Below the pieces are notes generated by a model. The model did no database searches. It worked only from the letters and a program-made list of their open reading frames with translations, and had not been told where the DNA came from. Positions 30,979 to 37,840 of a stretch of 64,000 bases of DNA are shown one piece after another. The position numbers were made by a program, and so were the translations under genes. Source of the DNA: Betaproteobacteria bacterium. Its GTDB lineage: Bacteria > Pseudomonadota > Gammaproteobacteria > Burkholderiales > Burkholderiaceae_C. Every line of letters starts with the position of its first letter. Position 1 is the stretch's first letter. The stretch is taken from assembly GCA_016716535.1 (NCBI GenBank), contig JADJWD010000005.1, forward strand, positions 496,001-560,000, written 5' to 3'.

Positions 30979-32106
30979 TCAGCGCGCCGGATCGGCGGCG
31001 TTCGCGCTCGAACCGGTGGCGGTAGTGGTGGTGGGCGCCGGAGTCGCCTGCCGTACTGCGGCGCTTGGCGCAGTCCCGCCCGTGCCCGCCGGCGGCGCGG
31101 AGGCCGGCTGGCGAGCCGCCACCTGTAACGAGCTGGCTGCCGGCTCGCTGCTGCGGCGCCTGGGCTCCTTGTCCGAGGCCTTGCTGCCGCCGGCCAGGAA
31201 GCGCGCCGGGTCCTGCGGCGCGCCGTCGACCAGCACCTCGAAGTGCAGGTGCGGGCCGGTCGAGCGGCCGGTGCTGCCGACGCGTGCGACGAGCTGGCCG
31301 CGCTTGACCAGCGCCCCGCGCTCCACCTCGAAGGCCGAGTTGTGCGCGTAGCGCGTGACGAGGCCGTTGCCGTGGTCGATCTCGAGGGTGTTGCCGTAGG
31401 CGGCGTGCCACTCGCGCAGCGTGACGATGCCGCCGGCCGCGGCGTAGACCGGCGTGCCGACCTCGGCCGGGAAATCGAGCCCCGCGTGCAGCGACGGGTG
31501 GCCGTTGAACGGATCGGCCCGGACCCCGAAGCCCGAGCCGACGCCGACGTTGACCGGCGGCGAACTCGGCACCAGCAGCGCCTGCAGCCGCGACTCGAGC
31601 AGGCGCGACTCCATCAGCGTGAAGATGTCGGTGTTCTGGTCGACGGCCAGGCCGAGCACCTCGACCGTCGTCTGCAACTCGGTCAACGACGGGCGATCGA
31701 GCGGCAGATACGGCCCGCCGGCGCCACCCGCTGACGAGCTGACGGTGCGCTTCAGCGGCTTCAGCTCCTCGGCCTTCACGCCGGCCAGGCCGACGACACG
31801 CTCGCCCATCGCCTCGAGCTTGACGAGCTTGGCCTGCATGTCGCCGACCTTCTGCGCGATGGCGTCGAGGTTCTCGCGCATGAAGCGGTCGCGCTGTGCG
31901 ATCTCGTCGCGCACGACCAGGCGCACGATCTGGCTGACGATCGGCCAGCCCTCGCGCGCGGCCTTCAGGAAGATGAAGTGGTAGATCGTGCCCGAGGCGA
32001 GCAGGAAGACGAGCGCCAGCGCGAACAACGCGCCGAGGATCTGCCAGCGCGAGAAGCTCAGCGACCGCGTCGGCGCGAGGCTGCTGTGGGTGATGAGCAC
32101 TTGCAT
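30979..32106 (-). CDS. M23 family metallopeptidase, membrane anchored
   Basis: A 375-residue protein with one transmembrane helix near the N terminus (QILGALFALALVFLLASGTIY, about 23-43) and a coiled-coil-like stretch (about 65-125). The M23 domain (about 205-310) has the zinc ligands in HAGLDFPAEVGTPV, HNSAF and GPHLHFEV. The tail is Ala/Pro/Thr-rich. It probably trims peptidoglycan or activates amidases in the periplasm. It is divergent from the DciA-like gene across 15 bases only. Confidence 0.93.
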   Translation of the reverse strand: MQVLITHSSLAPTRSLSFSRWQILGALFALALVFLLASGTIYHFIFLKAAREGWPIVSQIVRLVVRDEIAQRDRFMRENLDAIAQKVGDMQAKLVKLEAMGERVVGLAGVKAEELKPLKRTVSSSAGGAGGPYLPLDRPSLTELQTTVEVLGLAVDQNTDIFTLMESRLLESRLQALLVPSSPPVNVGVGSGFGVRADPFNGHPSLHAGLDFPAEVGTPVYAAAGGIVTLREWHAAYGNTLEIDHGNGLVTRYAHNSAFEVERGALVKRGQLVARVGSTGRSTGPHLHFEVLVDGAPQDPARFLAGGSKASDKEPRRRSSEPAASSLQVAARQPASAPPAGTGGTAPSAAVRQATPAPTTTTATGSSANAADPAR

Positions 32107-32121
32107 CGCTAGACTCCTCCG

Positions 32122-32478
32122 ATGATCCGGCCGACATCCCCTCCGTCACGCCCTGGCGGCGGGAACGCCGCGCCGGGCAAGGGATTCGCTGCCTCCCTCG
32201 ACCAGGCCCTGCACGCCAGCGAACCGCTGGCCGCGCTGCTGGCCCGGCTGGCCCAGTCGCAGGCGCGCTGGGCCGTTGTCGCCGCCGGCCTGCCGGCCGA
32301 ACTGGCTGCTGCGGCGCGCCCCGGCCCGCTGGATGAGCGTGCCTGGACCCTCCTCGCCGACCACGCTGCTGCGGCGGCCAAGCTGCGCCAGCATCTGCCC
32401 GATATCGAGGCGGCGCTGGCGGCGCATGGCTGGCTGGCTCCTGCGGTCAGGATCAAGGTGCGGCCCAGGGGTTCTTGA
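32122..32478 (+). CDS. DciA-like (DUF721) protein
   Basis: A 118-residue protein. Two features point to the DUF721/DciA family: the region DERAWTLLADHAAAAAKLRQ, which matches the KH-like part, and the terminal AVRIKVRPR. DciA binds DnaB helicase and helps load it at the origin. This copy is short and lacks an obvious N-terminal helicase-contact extension, so the assignment is moderate. In related genomes a DUF721 gene commonly neighbours an M23 gene and secA, as here. Confidence 0.65.
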   Translation: MIRPTSPPSRPGGGNAAPGKGFAASLDQALHASEPLAALLARLAQSQARWAVVAAGLPAELAAAARPGPLDERAWTLLADHAAAAAKLRQHLPDIEAALAAHGWLAPAVRIKVRPRGS

Positions 32479-32532
32479 TCGGGCCGGCGCGGGCCGATTC
32501 TAGGAGCCGGGCTGCGCCGCCCGCTGGCGCGG

Positions 32533-32551
32533 CGCTGCCGAATTGGCAGCG
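32533..32551 (+). terminator. Small hairpin after the DciA-like gene
   Basis: CGCTGCC and GGCAGCG form a 7-bp stem with loop GAATT, followed by ATTTGTGT on the + strand. It is a weak rho-independent terminator candidate, 54 bases after the stop at 32478. Confidence 0.4.
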
Positions 32552-32600
32552 ATTTGTGTCCGCGCCGGGGCGTGCCGTGACCGCGCCGTGATCGAGCTAA

Positions 32601-32676
32601 TGGTGCCGGCTGTCCGAATCGAACGGACGACCTTCCGCTTACAAGGCGGGTGCTCTACCAACTGAGCTAAGCCGGC
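32601..32676 (-). tRNA. tRNA-Thr (anticodon TGT)
   Basis: Read on the minus strand the gene is 76 bases and begins GCCGGCTTAGCTCAGTTGG. The anticodon loop is CTTGTAA, with anticodon TGT, so it reads ACA threonine codons. The T loop is TTCGATT, and the acceptor ends GCCGGC followed by an encoded CCA. The first anticodon-stem pair is C-A, a mismatch. Its position beside sspB is usual for Burkholderiales. No integrase or att duplication was seen next to it. Confidence 0.95.
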
Positions 32677-32724
32677 CGGGGGCGGGATTGTAGGAGGCGG
32701 GGCGGCCCGCCCTCCCTTGATGCG

Positions 32725-33339
32725 CTACTTGACGCGCTTCAGCGACGGCCGCGGCGCGCCGGGTTCGGGCGGCTCGGGCGGCTGCGGTGCAGCGGCGGGT
32801 GCCTGGCCGGCGCCCGCCTCGGGCGCGTTACCGCCCGGCCCTGCGTCCCGCGGCTCGCGGCCCTCGCGCTCCTGCCGCGCCAGGCGCAAGCCGCGCGCCG
32901 GCGCAGGTCCGGATGCCGAAGGCGCGCGTCCCGCCTTGCCGGCGCCTCCTGTCCCTGAGGCTGCCGCCGAAGGGGTCGCCGCGCCCGCGCCCGCCTCGCC
33001 GGGGCTCGGCATCGGAAAGGCCATGCCCTGGCCGTTCTCGCGCGCGTAGATCGCGACGACGTGGTCGATCGGCACGACGATCTCGCGCGGTACGCCGCCG
33101 AAGCGGGCCTTGAACTCGATCATTTCGTTGCCGAGCTTCAGCCCCGAGGTTGCCTCGAAGCCGACGTTGAGCACGATCTCGCCGTTCTTCACGTACTCGG
33201 CCGGCACCTGCACGCTCGCGTCGACGTGCACGGCGATGTACGGCGTGAAGCCGTTGTCCGTGCACCAGTCGTGCAGCGCCCGCAGCAGGTACGGCCGCGT
33301 CGAGCTGCCGGGGTTGTCGGCGCCGGGACCGGTGCTCAT
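32725..33339 (-). CDS. sspB: ClpXP protease specificity-enhancing factor SspB
   Basis: A 204-residue SspB. The folded domain (about 15-125) contains RPYLLRALHDWCTDNGFTPY and the ssrA-tag-binding region with FGGVPREIVVPIDHVVAIYARENGQGM. A flexible Ala/Gly/Pro-rich linker leads to the C-terminal PRPSLKRVK, which resembles the ClpX-docking XB motif. It delivers ssrA-tagged stalled proteins to ClpXP. It lies 30 bases downstream of sspA. Confidence 0.95.
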   Translation of the reverse strand: MSTGPGADNPGSSTRPYLLRALHDWCTDNGFTPYIAVHVDASVQVPAEYVKNGEIVLNVGFEATSGLKLGNEMIEFKARFGGVPREIVVPIDHVVAIYARENGQGMAFPMPSPGEAGAGAATPSAAASGTGGAGKAGRAPSASGPAPARGLRLARQEREGREPRDAGPGGNAPEAGAGQAPAAAPQPPEPPEPGAPRPSLKRVK

Positions 33340-33369
33340 CGGCTCGCGATTCGGATGACGCCCGGCCTC

Positions 33370-33981
33370 TTACTTGCGCATCACCTTCTCGGAAGGCGTC
33401 AGCGCCTCGATGTAGGCCGGGCGCGAGAAGATGCGCTCGGCGTACTTCAGCAGCGGCACGGCGTTCTTGGAGAGGTCGATGCCGTAGTAGTCGAGCCGCC
33501 ACAGCAGCGGCGCGATCGCCACGTCGAGCATGCTGAAGTCGTCGCCGAGCATGTACTTGTTCTTCAGGAAGATCGGCGCCAGTTGCGTCAGCCGGTCGCG
33601 GATCTGCTCGCGCGCGCGCTCGAGCTGCTTTTCGGTCGCCTTGACGCCGCGGCCCTCGAGCAGGTTGACGTTGGCGAACAGTTCCTTCTCGAAGTTGAAG
33701 AGGAACAGCCGCACCCGAGCCCGCGCCACCGGGTCGCCCGGCATCAGCTGCGGGTGCGGGAAGCGCTCGTCGATGTACTCGTTGATGATGTGGCTCTCGT
33801 ACAGGATGAGGTCGCGCTCGACCAGGATCGGCACCTCGTTGTACGGGTTCATCAGCGCGATGTCTTCGGGTTTGGCGAAGACGTCGACGTCGCGGATCTC
33901 GAAGTCCATGCCCTTCTCGAACAGCACGAAGCGGCAGCGGTGCGAATAGGGATCGGTGGTTCCGGAGTACAGCACCATCAT
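33370..33981 (-). CDS. sspA: Stringent starvation protein A
   Basis: A 203-residue glutathione-S-transferase-fold protein: thioredoxin-like N domain (MVLYSGTTDPYSHRCRFVL, NEVPILVERD, YESHIINEYIDERFPHP) and helical C domain. SspA binds RNA polymerase and modulates transcription during starvation; it has no GST activity. Two ATG codons in a row (33981, 33978) could serve as start. It lies between petC and sspB, the conserved betaproteobacterial arrangement. Confidence 0.95.
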   Translation of the reverse strand: MMVLYSGTTDPYSHRCRFVLFEKGMDFEIRDVDVFAKPEDIALMNPYNEVPILVERDLILYESHIINEYIDERFPHPQLMPGDPVARARVRLFLFNFEKELFANVNLLEGRGVKATEKQLERAREQIRDRLTQLAPIFLKNKYMLGDDFSMLDVAIAPLLWRLDYYGIDLSKNAVPLLKYAERIFSRPAYIEALTPSEKVMRK

Positions 33982-34079
33982 GGCGAGGGGCCCTTGGTCG
34001 TGATGGAGAAAAAAAGGTCGGCACGAAACGCGAAATGCGCAGCAAGGCACCCGCGGGCCCGTGACTGCGCAAGTGTGCG

Positions 34080-34106
34080 CCGCCCGCCGGCAAGCCGTGC
34101 GGGCGG
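34080..34106 (-). terminator. GC hairpin between petC and sspA
   Basis: CCGCCCGC (34080-34087) pairs with GCGGGCGG (34099-34106), with an inner CGGC/GCCG stem and one bulged base. It lies just after the petC stop on the minus strand. No U-run follows directly; a run of seven T lies farther on at 34017-34011. It could stabilise the petABC message or slow read-through into sspA. Confidence 0.35.
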
Positions 34107-34118
34107 GGCGAAACAAGC

Positions 34119-34910
34119 CTACTTCACGTCTTTCCAGTACGCCGCGTTCAGGCGCCAGGCGATCACGGTGAACAGGGCGATGAACAGCAGCACCCACACG
34201 CCCAGGCGCACGCGGCTGGCCTGGTTGGGCTCGCCCATCCACTGCAGATAGGCGACGAGGTCAGCGACCGCCTCGTTGTACTGCGCCGGCGTCAACGTGC
34301 CAGGGCTGACCAGTTCGTAGCCCTTGAAGACCTGCACCGTCTTCTTTGCGTCGTGCGGGTCGCGCTCGGTGGCGTAGACGGCGCGCTGCACGCCCTGCAT
34401 CTCGTGCAGCACGTGCGGCATCGCGACGCCCGGGAAGGCAAGGTTGTCCCAGCCGGTGGCCTTGGTCTCGTCGCGGACGTAGGCGCGCAGGTAGGTGTAG
34501 AGGTAGTCGGCGCCGCTGCCCTTGCTGGCATCGGCGCGCGAGCGCGCGATCACCGTCAGGTCGGGCGGCGCGGCGCCAAACCACTCCTTGGCGTCCTTCG
34601 TGTCGAGCGCCGAGAGCATCGTGTCGCCGACCTTGGCGCCGGTGAAGACCAGGTTGTCCTTGATCTGCTGCTCGGTCAGGCCGATGTCGCGCAGGCGGTT
34701 GTAGCGCATGTACGCCGCGGCGTGGCAGTTCAGGCAGTGGTTGACGAAGAGCTTGGCGCCGTTTTGCAGCGCGGCCATGTCGGTGACGCGCGCGGCCGGG
34801 AACTTGTCCCAGGCGATGCCTACGCTGGCGGCGTGCGCGGTGCCGAGCGTGCAGGCGGCCAGCAGCGCCGGCAGCAGCGACGCGCGCACGGTGGAGAGGA
34901 TCTTCTTCAT
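34119..34910 (-). CDS. petC: Cytochrome c1 of the bc1 complex
   Basis: A 263-residue cytochrome c1. A signal peptide (to about residue 27, AHA) precedes the haem-binding CLNCH (59-63). The sixth ligand Met is in PGVAMPHVL, and one C-terminal membrane anchor (RLGVWVLLFIALFTVIAW) holds it to the inner membrane. It takes electrons from the Rieske protein and passes them to soluble cytochrome c. It is the third gene of petABC. Confidence 0.96.
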   Translation of the reverse strand: MKKILSTVRASLLPALLAACTLGTAHAASVGIAWDKFPAARVTDMAALQNGAKLFVNHCLNCHAAAYMRYNRLRDIGLTEQQIKDNLVFTGAKVGDTMLSALDTKDAKEWFGAAPPDLTVIARSRADASKGSGADYLYTYLRAYVRDETKATGWDNLAFPGVAMPHVLHEMQGVQRAVYATERDPHDAKKTVQVFKGYELVSPGTLTPAQYNEAVADLVAYLQWMGEPNQASRVRLGVWVLLFIALFTVIAWRLNAAYWKDVK

Positions 34911-34956
34911 GGGTCTTGTCGTCTCGCTCTGTGCTGTGGGGTCTGGGCCGTGGCGC

Positions 34957-36360
34957 TCAGTGCGCCTGGAACCGCACGCGCTCGGGCACCGGCCTGAACT
35001 CGCCGATGCGGCTCCACCAGGGCATCAGCAGGAAGAAGCCGAAGTAGAAGAGGGTGCCGATCTGCGAGATCAGCGTGCCGGTCTCCGAAGGCGGCTTGAT
35101 GCCGAGGTAGCCCAGCACCAGGAAGACGACGACGAAGACAAGGTACAGCCAGAAGTTCCAGCGCGGCCGGTAGCGGATGCTCTTGACGGGGCTGCGGTCC
35201 AGCCACGGCAGCGCGAAGAGGATCAGCACCGCCGCGCCCATCACGACGACGCCCCAGAACTTGGCGTCGAAGGTCTTCAGCAGGCCCGCGAAGACCACCG
35301 CGGCGATGCCGATGGCGACCTTGCCGCGCGCCGACAGGCCGCCGAGCAGGATCGCGAGCACGCCGCCGACGAGCGTCAGGCCGACGAGCCAGTTGACCAT
35401 CACGTCGGTCGTCGCGCGCAGCATCGAGTAGTACGGCGTGAAGTACCACACCGGGGCGATGTGCGCCGGCGTCTTCAGCGGGTCGGCGGGGATGAAGTTG
35501 TTGTATTCGAGGAAGTAGCCGCCAAGCTCGGGCGCGAAGAAGAGGATCGCCGAGAAGGCCATCAGGAACACGCCCACGCCCAGCATGTCGTGCACCGTGT
35601 AGTACGGGTGAAACGGAATGCCGTCGAGCGGGATGCCGCGCGAGTCCTTCTTCGCCTTGATCTCGACGCCGTCCGGGTTGTTCGAGCCCACGTCGTGCAG
35701 CGCCAGCAGGTGCGCGACGACCAGGCCCAGCAGCACCAGCGGCACGGCGATGACGTGGAAGCTGAAGAAGCGGTTCAGCGTCGCGTCGCCGACGACGTAG
35801 TCGCCGCGGATCAGGATCGCCAGCTCCTCGCCGACGAAGGGGATGGCGGCAAAGAGGTTGATGATGACCTGCGCGCCCCAGTAGCTCATCTGGCCCCACG
35901 GCAGCAGGTAGCCCATGAAGGCCTCGGCCATCAGCGCGAGGAAGATCGCGCAGCCGAAGATCCACACCAGCTCGCGCGGCTTGCGGTAGCTGCCGTAGAT
36001 CATGCCGCGCCACATGTGCAGGTACACGACGATGAAGAAGGCGCTGGCGCCCGTGCTGTGCATGTAGCGGATCAGCCAGCCCCACGGCACGTCGCGCATG
36101 ATGTACTCGACCGACGCGAAGGCCGTCGCCGCGTCGGGCTTGTAGTGCATGACGAGGAAGATGCCGGTGACGATCTGGATCACCAGCACCAGCATCGCCA
36201 GCGAGCCGAAGAAGTACATCCAGTTGAAGTTCTTCGGCGCGTAGTACTCCGACATGTGCACGCGGTAGGCGTCGAACGCGGTCGGGAACCGGTTCTCCAG
36301 CCACACCGTGGCCTGTGTCAGAGCCGAGGCGCCGGCCGGCGCTTCCTTGAATTCAGCCAT
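34957..36360 (-). CDS. petB: Cytochrome b of the bc1 complex
   Basis: A 467-residue cytochrome b with about eight membrane helices and an extra C-terminal helix. Haem-ligand histidines are in ASAFFIVVYLHMWRG and in FSFHVIAVPLVLLGLVVAHL; the Qo-site PDWY equivalent appears as PVWYFTPYYSMLRA. It carries the quinol oxidation and reduction sites. It is encoded between petA and petC, all on the minus strand with short gaps (115 and 46 bases). Confidence 0.96.
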   Translation of the reverse strand: MAEFKEAPAGASALTQATVWLENRFPTAFDAYRVHMSEYYAPKNFNWMYFFGSLAMLVLVIQIVTGIFLVMHYKPDAATAFASVEYIMRDVPWGWLIRYMHSTGASAFFIVVYLHMWRGMIYGSYRKPRELVWIFGCAIFLALMAEAFMGYLLPWGQMSYWGAQVIINLFAAIPFVGEELAILIRGDYVVGDATLNRFFSFHVIAVPLVLLGLVVAHLLALHDVGSNNPDGVEIKAKKDSRGIPLDGIPFHPYYTVHDMLGVGVFLMAFSAILFFAPELGGYFLEYNNFIPADPLKTPAHIAPVWYFTPYYSMLRATTDVMVNWLVGLTLVGGVLAILLGGLSARGKVAIGIAAVVFAGLLKTFDAKFWGVVVMGAAVLILFALPWLDRSPVKSIRYRPRWNFWLYLVFVVVFLVLGYLGIKPPSETGTLISQIGTLFYFGFFLLMPWWSRIGEFRPVPERVRFQAH

Positions 36361-36475
36361 CTCTTGGTCCCTCTGTCCCTCGCCCTTGTTCGAGGCGCGC
36401 GCAGGTTCGTTCTTGCGGTTCTTGGCGGCCTCGGCGCGCGGCCGGCCCGCGCGGCGTGAGGCGCGTAGGCCGCCG

Positions 36476-37120
36476 TCAGGCCTTCTTGTCCTCGCCGATC
36501 AACAGCACGGTGTCGGACACGTACATGTGCGGCGGCACTTCGAGGTTGTCGGGCGCCGGCTTGTTCTTGAACACGCGCCCGGCAAAGTCGAACGTCGAGC
36601 CGTGGCACGGGCACAGGAAGCCGCCGGCCCAGTCGTCGGGCAGCGAAGGCTGTGCGCCCGGGGTGAACTTGTCCACCGGCGAGCAGCCCAGGTGCGAGCA
36701 GATGCCCACGCCGACGAAGAACTCGGGCTTGATCGAGCGGTGGCCGTTCTTCGCGTACTCGGGCGTCGGGTAGGCGGTGCGCTGCGAAGTGGGGTCGGCG
36801 AGCTGCGGGTCGAGCTTGGGCAGCGCGGCGAGTTGCTCGGGCGTGCGGCGCACGATCCACACCGGCTTGCCGCGCCATTCGACGGTCAGCTTCTCGCCGG
36901 GCTTGATGCCGCTGATGTCGACCTGCACCGGTGCGCCGGCCGCGCGTGCGCGCTCCGAAGGCGCGAAGCTCGAGACGAACGGCACCGCGGTCGCGACACC
37001 GCCGACGGCACCGGCGCCGCAGGTGATGGCGATCCAGGTGCGGCGCTCCTTGTCGATGCCCTCGCCGGGGCCTGCGCTTCCCAGGCTGCCGCCTGCCCCC
37101 GCGCTCAACACTTCGCTCAT
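36476..37120 (-). CDS. petA: Rieske iron-sulfur subunit of the bc1 complex
   Basis: A 214-residue Rieske protein. A twin-arginine type N-terminal anchor (RRTWIAITCGAGAVGGVATAV, about 26-46) is followed by the 2Fe-2S cluster ligands Cys141 and His143 (CSHLGC) and Cys170, His173 (CPCHGS), with disulfide cysteines 146 and 172. It moves electrons from quinol to cytochrome c1. GAGG lies upstream of the start. It is divergent from mscL over 153 bases, where TAGAAT (37167-37162, minus strand) is a weak -10 candidate. Confidence 0.96.
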   Translation of the reverse strand: MSEVLSAGAGGSLGSAGPGEGIDKERRTWIAITCGAGAVGGVATAVPFVSSFAPSERARAAGAPVQVDISGIKPGEKLTVEWRGKPVWIVRRTPEQLAALPKLDPQLADPTSQRTAYPTPEYAKNGHRSIKPEFFVGVGICSHLGCSPVDKFTPGAQPSLPDDWAGGFLCPCHGSTFDFAGRVFKNKPAPDNLEVPPHMYVSDTVLLIGEDKKA

Positions 37121-37273
37121 GACTGTCCTCTAGTCGGATGCATCGTTCTGGTCAATCGATGATTCTAGCCGAGCGGCCCCGCGTGCCCCGGGGGCTAACA
37201 TGCCCCGCGCGTCGGGCACCGTCCGCGCCGCCATGCCGAAACCAGTTCAACAACAGCGCCAGGAGGGCACCGC

Positions 37274-37684
37274 ATGAGTTTCATGTCCGAGTTCAAGGAG
37301 TTCGCCGTCAAGGGCAACGTGATGGATCTCGCCGTCGGCGTGATCATCGGCGGCGCCTTCGGCAAGATCGTCGACTCGGTGGTCGGCGACCTGATCATGC
37401 CGATCGTCGGCCGCATCTTCGGCGGCCTCGACTTCAACAACTACTTCATCCCGCTGGCCGGGCAGACGGCCACCAACCTGGCCGACGCGAAGAAGGCCGG
37501 CGCCGTGTTCGCCTATGGCAGCTTCATCACGATCGCGCTGAACTTCATCATCCTCGCCTTCATCATCTTCCTGATGGTCAAGCAGATGAACCGGTTGAAG
37601 CGCGAGGCGCCACCCGCACCGCCGGCCGCGCCGCCCGAAGACGTGGTGCTGCTGCGCGAAATCCGCGACGCGTTGAAGAAGTGA
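37274..37684 (+). CDS. mscL: Large-conductance mechanosensitive channel
   Basis: A 136-residue MscL with the conserved N terminus (SEFKEFAVKGNVMDLAVGVIIGGAFGKIV), two membrane helices and the C-terminal bundle helix (EDVVLLREIRDALKK). It opens on hypo-osmotic shock to release solutes. AGGAGG precedes the ATG by about nine bases. Its length is typical. Confidence 0.97.
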   Translation: MSFMSEFKEFAVKGNVMDLAVGVIIGGAFGKIVDSVVGDLIMPIVGRIFGGLDFNNYFIPLAGQTATNLADAKKAGAVFAYGSFITIALNFIILAFIIFLMVKQMNRLKREAPPAPPAAPPEDVVLLREIRDALKK

Positions 37685-37840
37685 CGGCTCGAACAGCCCC
37701 TGTTTCCGGGGGGCGTTCGATGTTAGGGAGCATGCAACCGGCCGTCACAAGCGTGTGATCAGGGCCCCATTTCAGGCCCACACCTGCTCACATCCTCGGT
37801 AGGGGCATGCCGCATACTCGTGCGGCCATTCCCTTACCCG

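Noticed and set aside
32601..32676. tRNA-Thr as an integration site for a genomic island
   Set aside because: No integrase and no duplicated 3' tRNA end were seen, and flanking genes are in conserved housekeeping order.
37690..37720. Terminator after mscL
   Set aside because: The possible stem around CAGCCCC and GGGGGGCG is imperfect and has no U-run.
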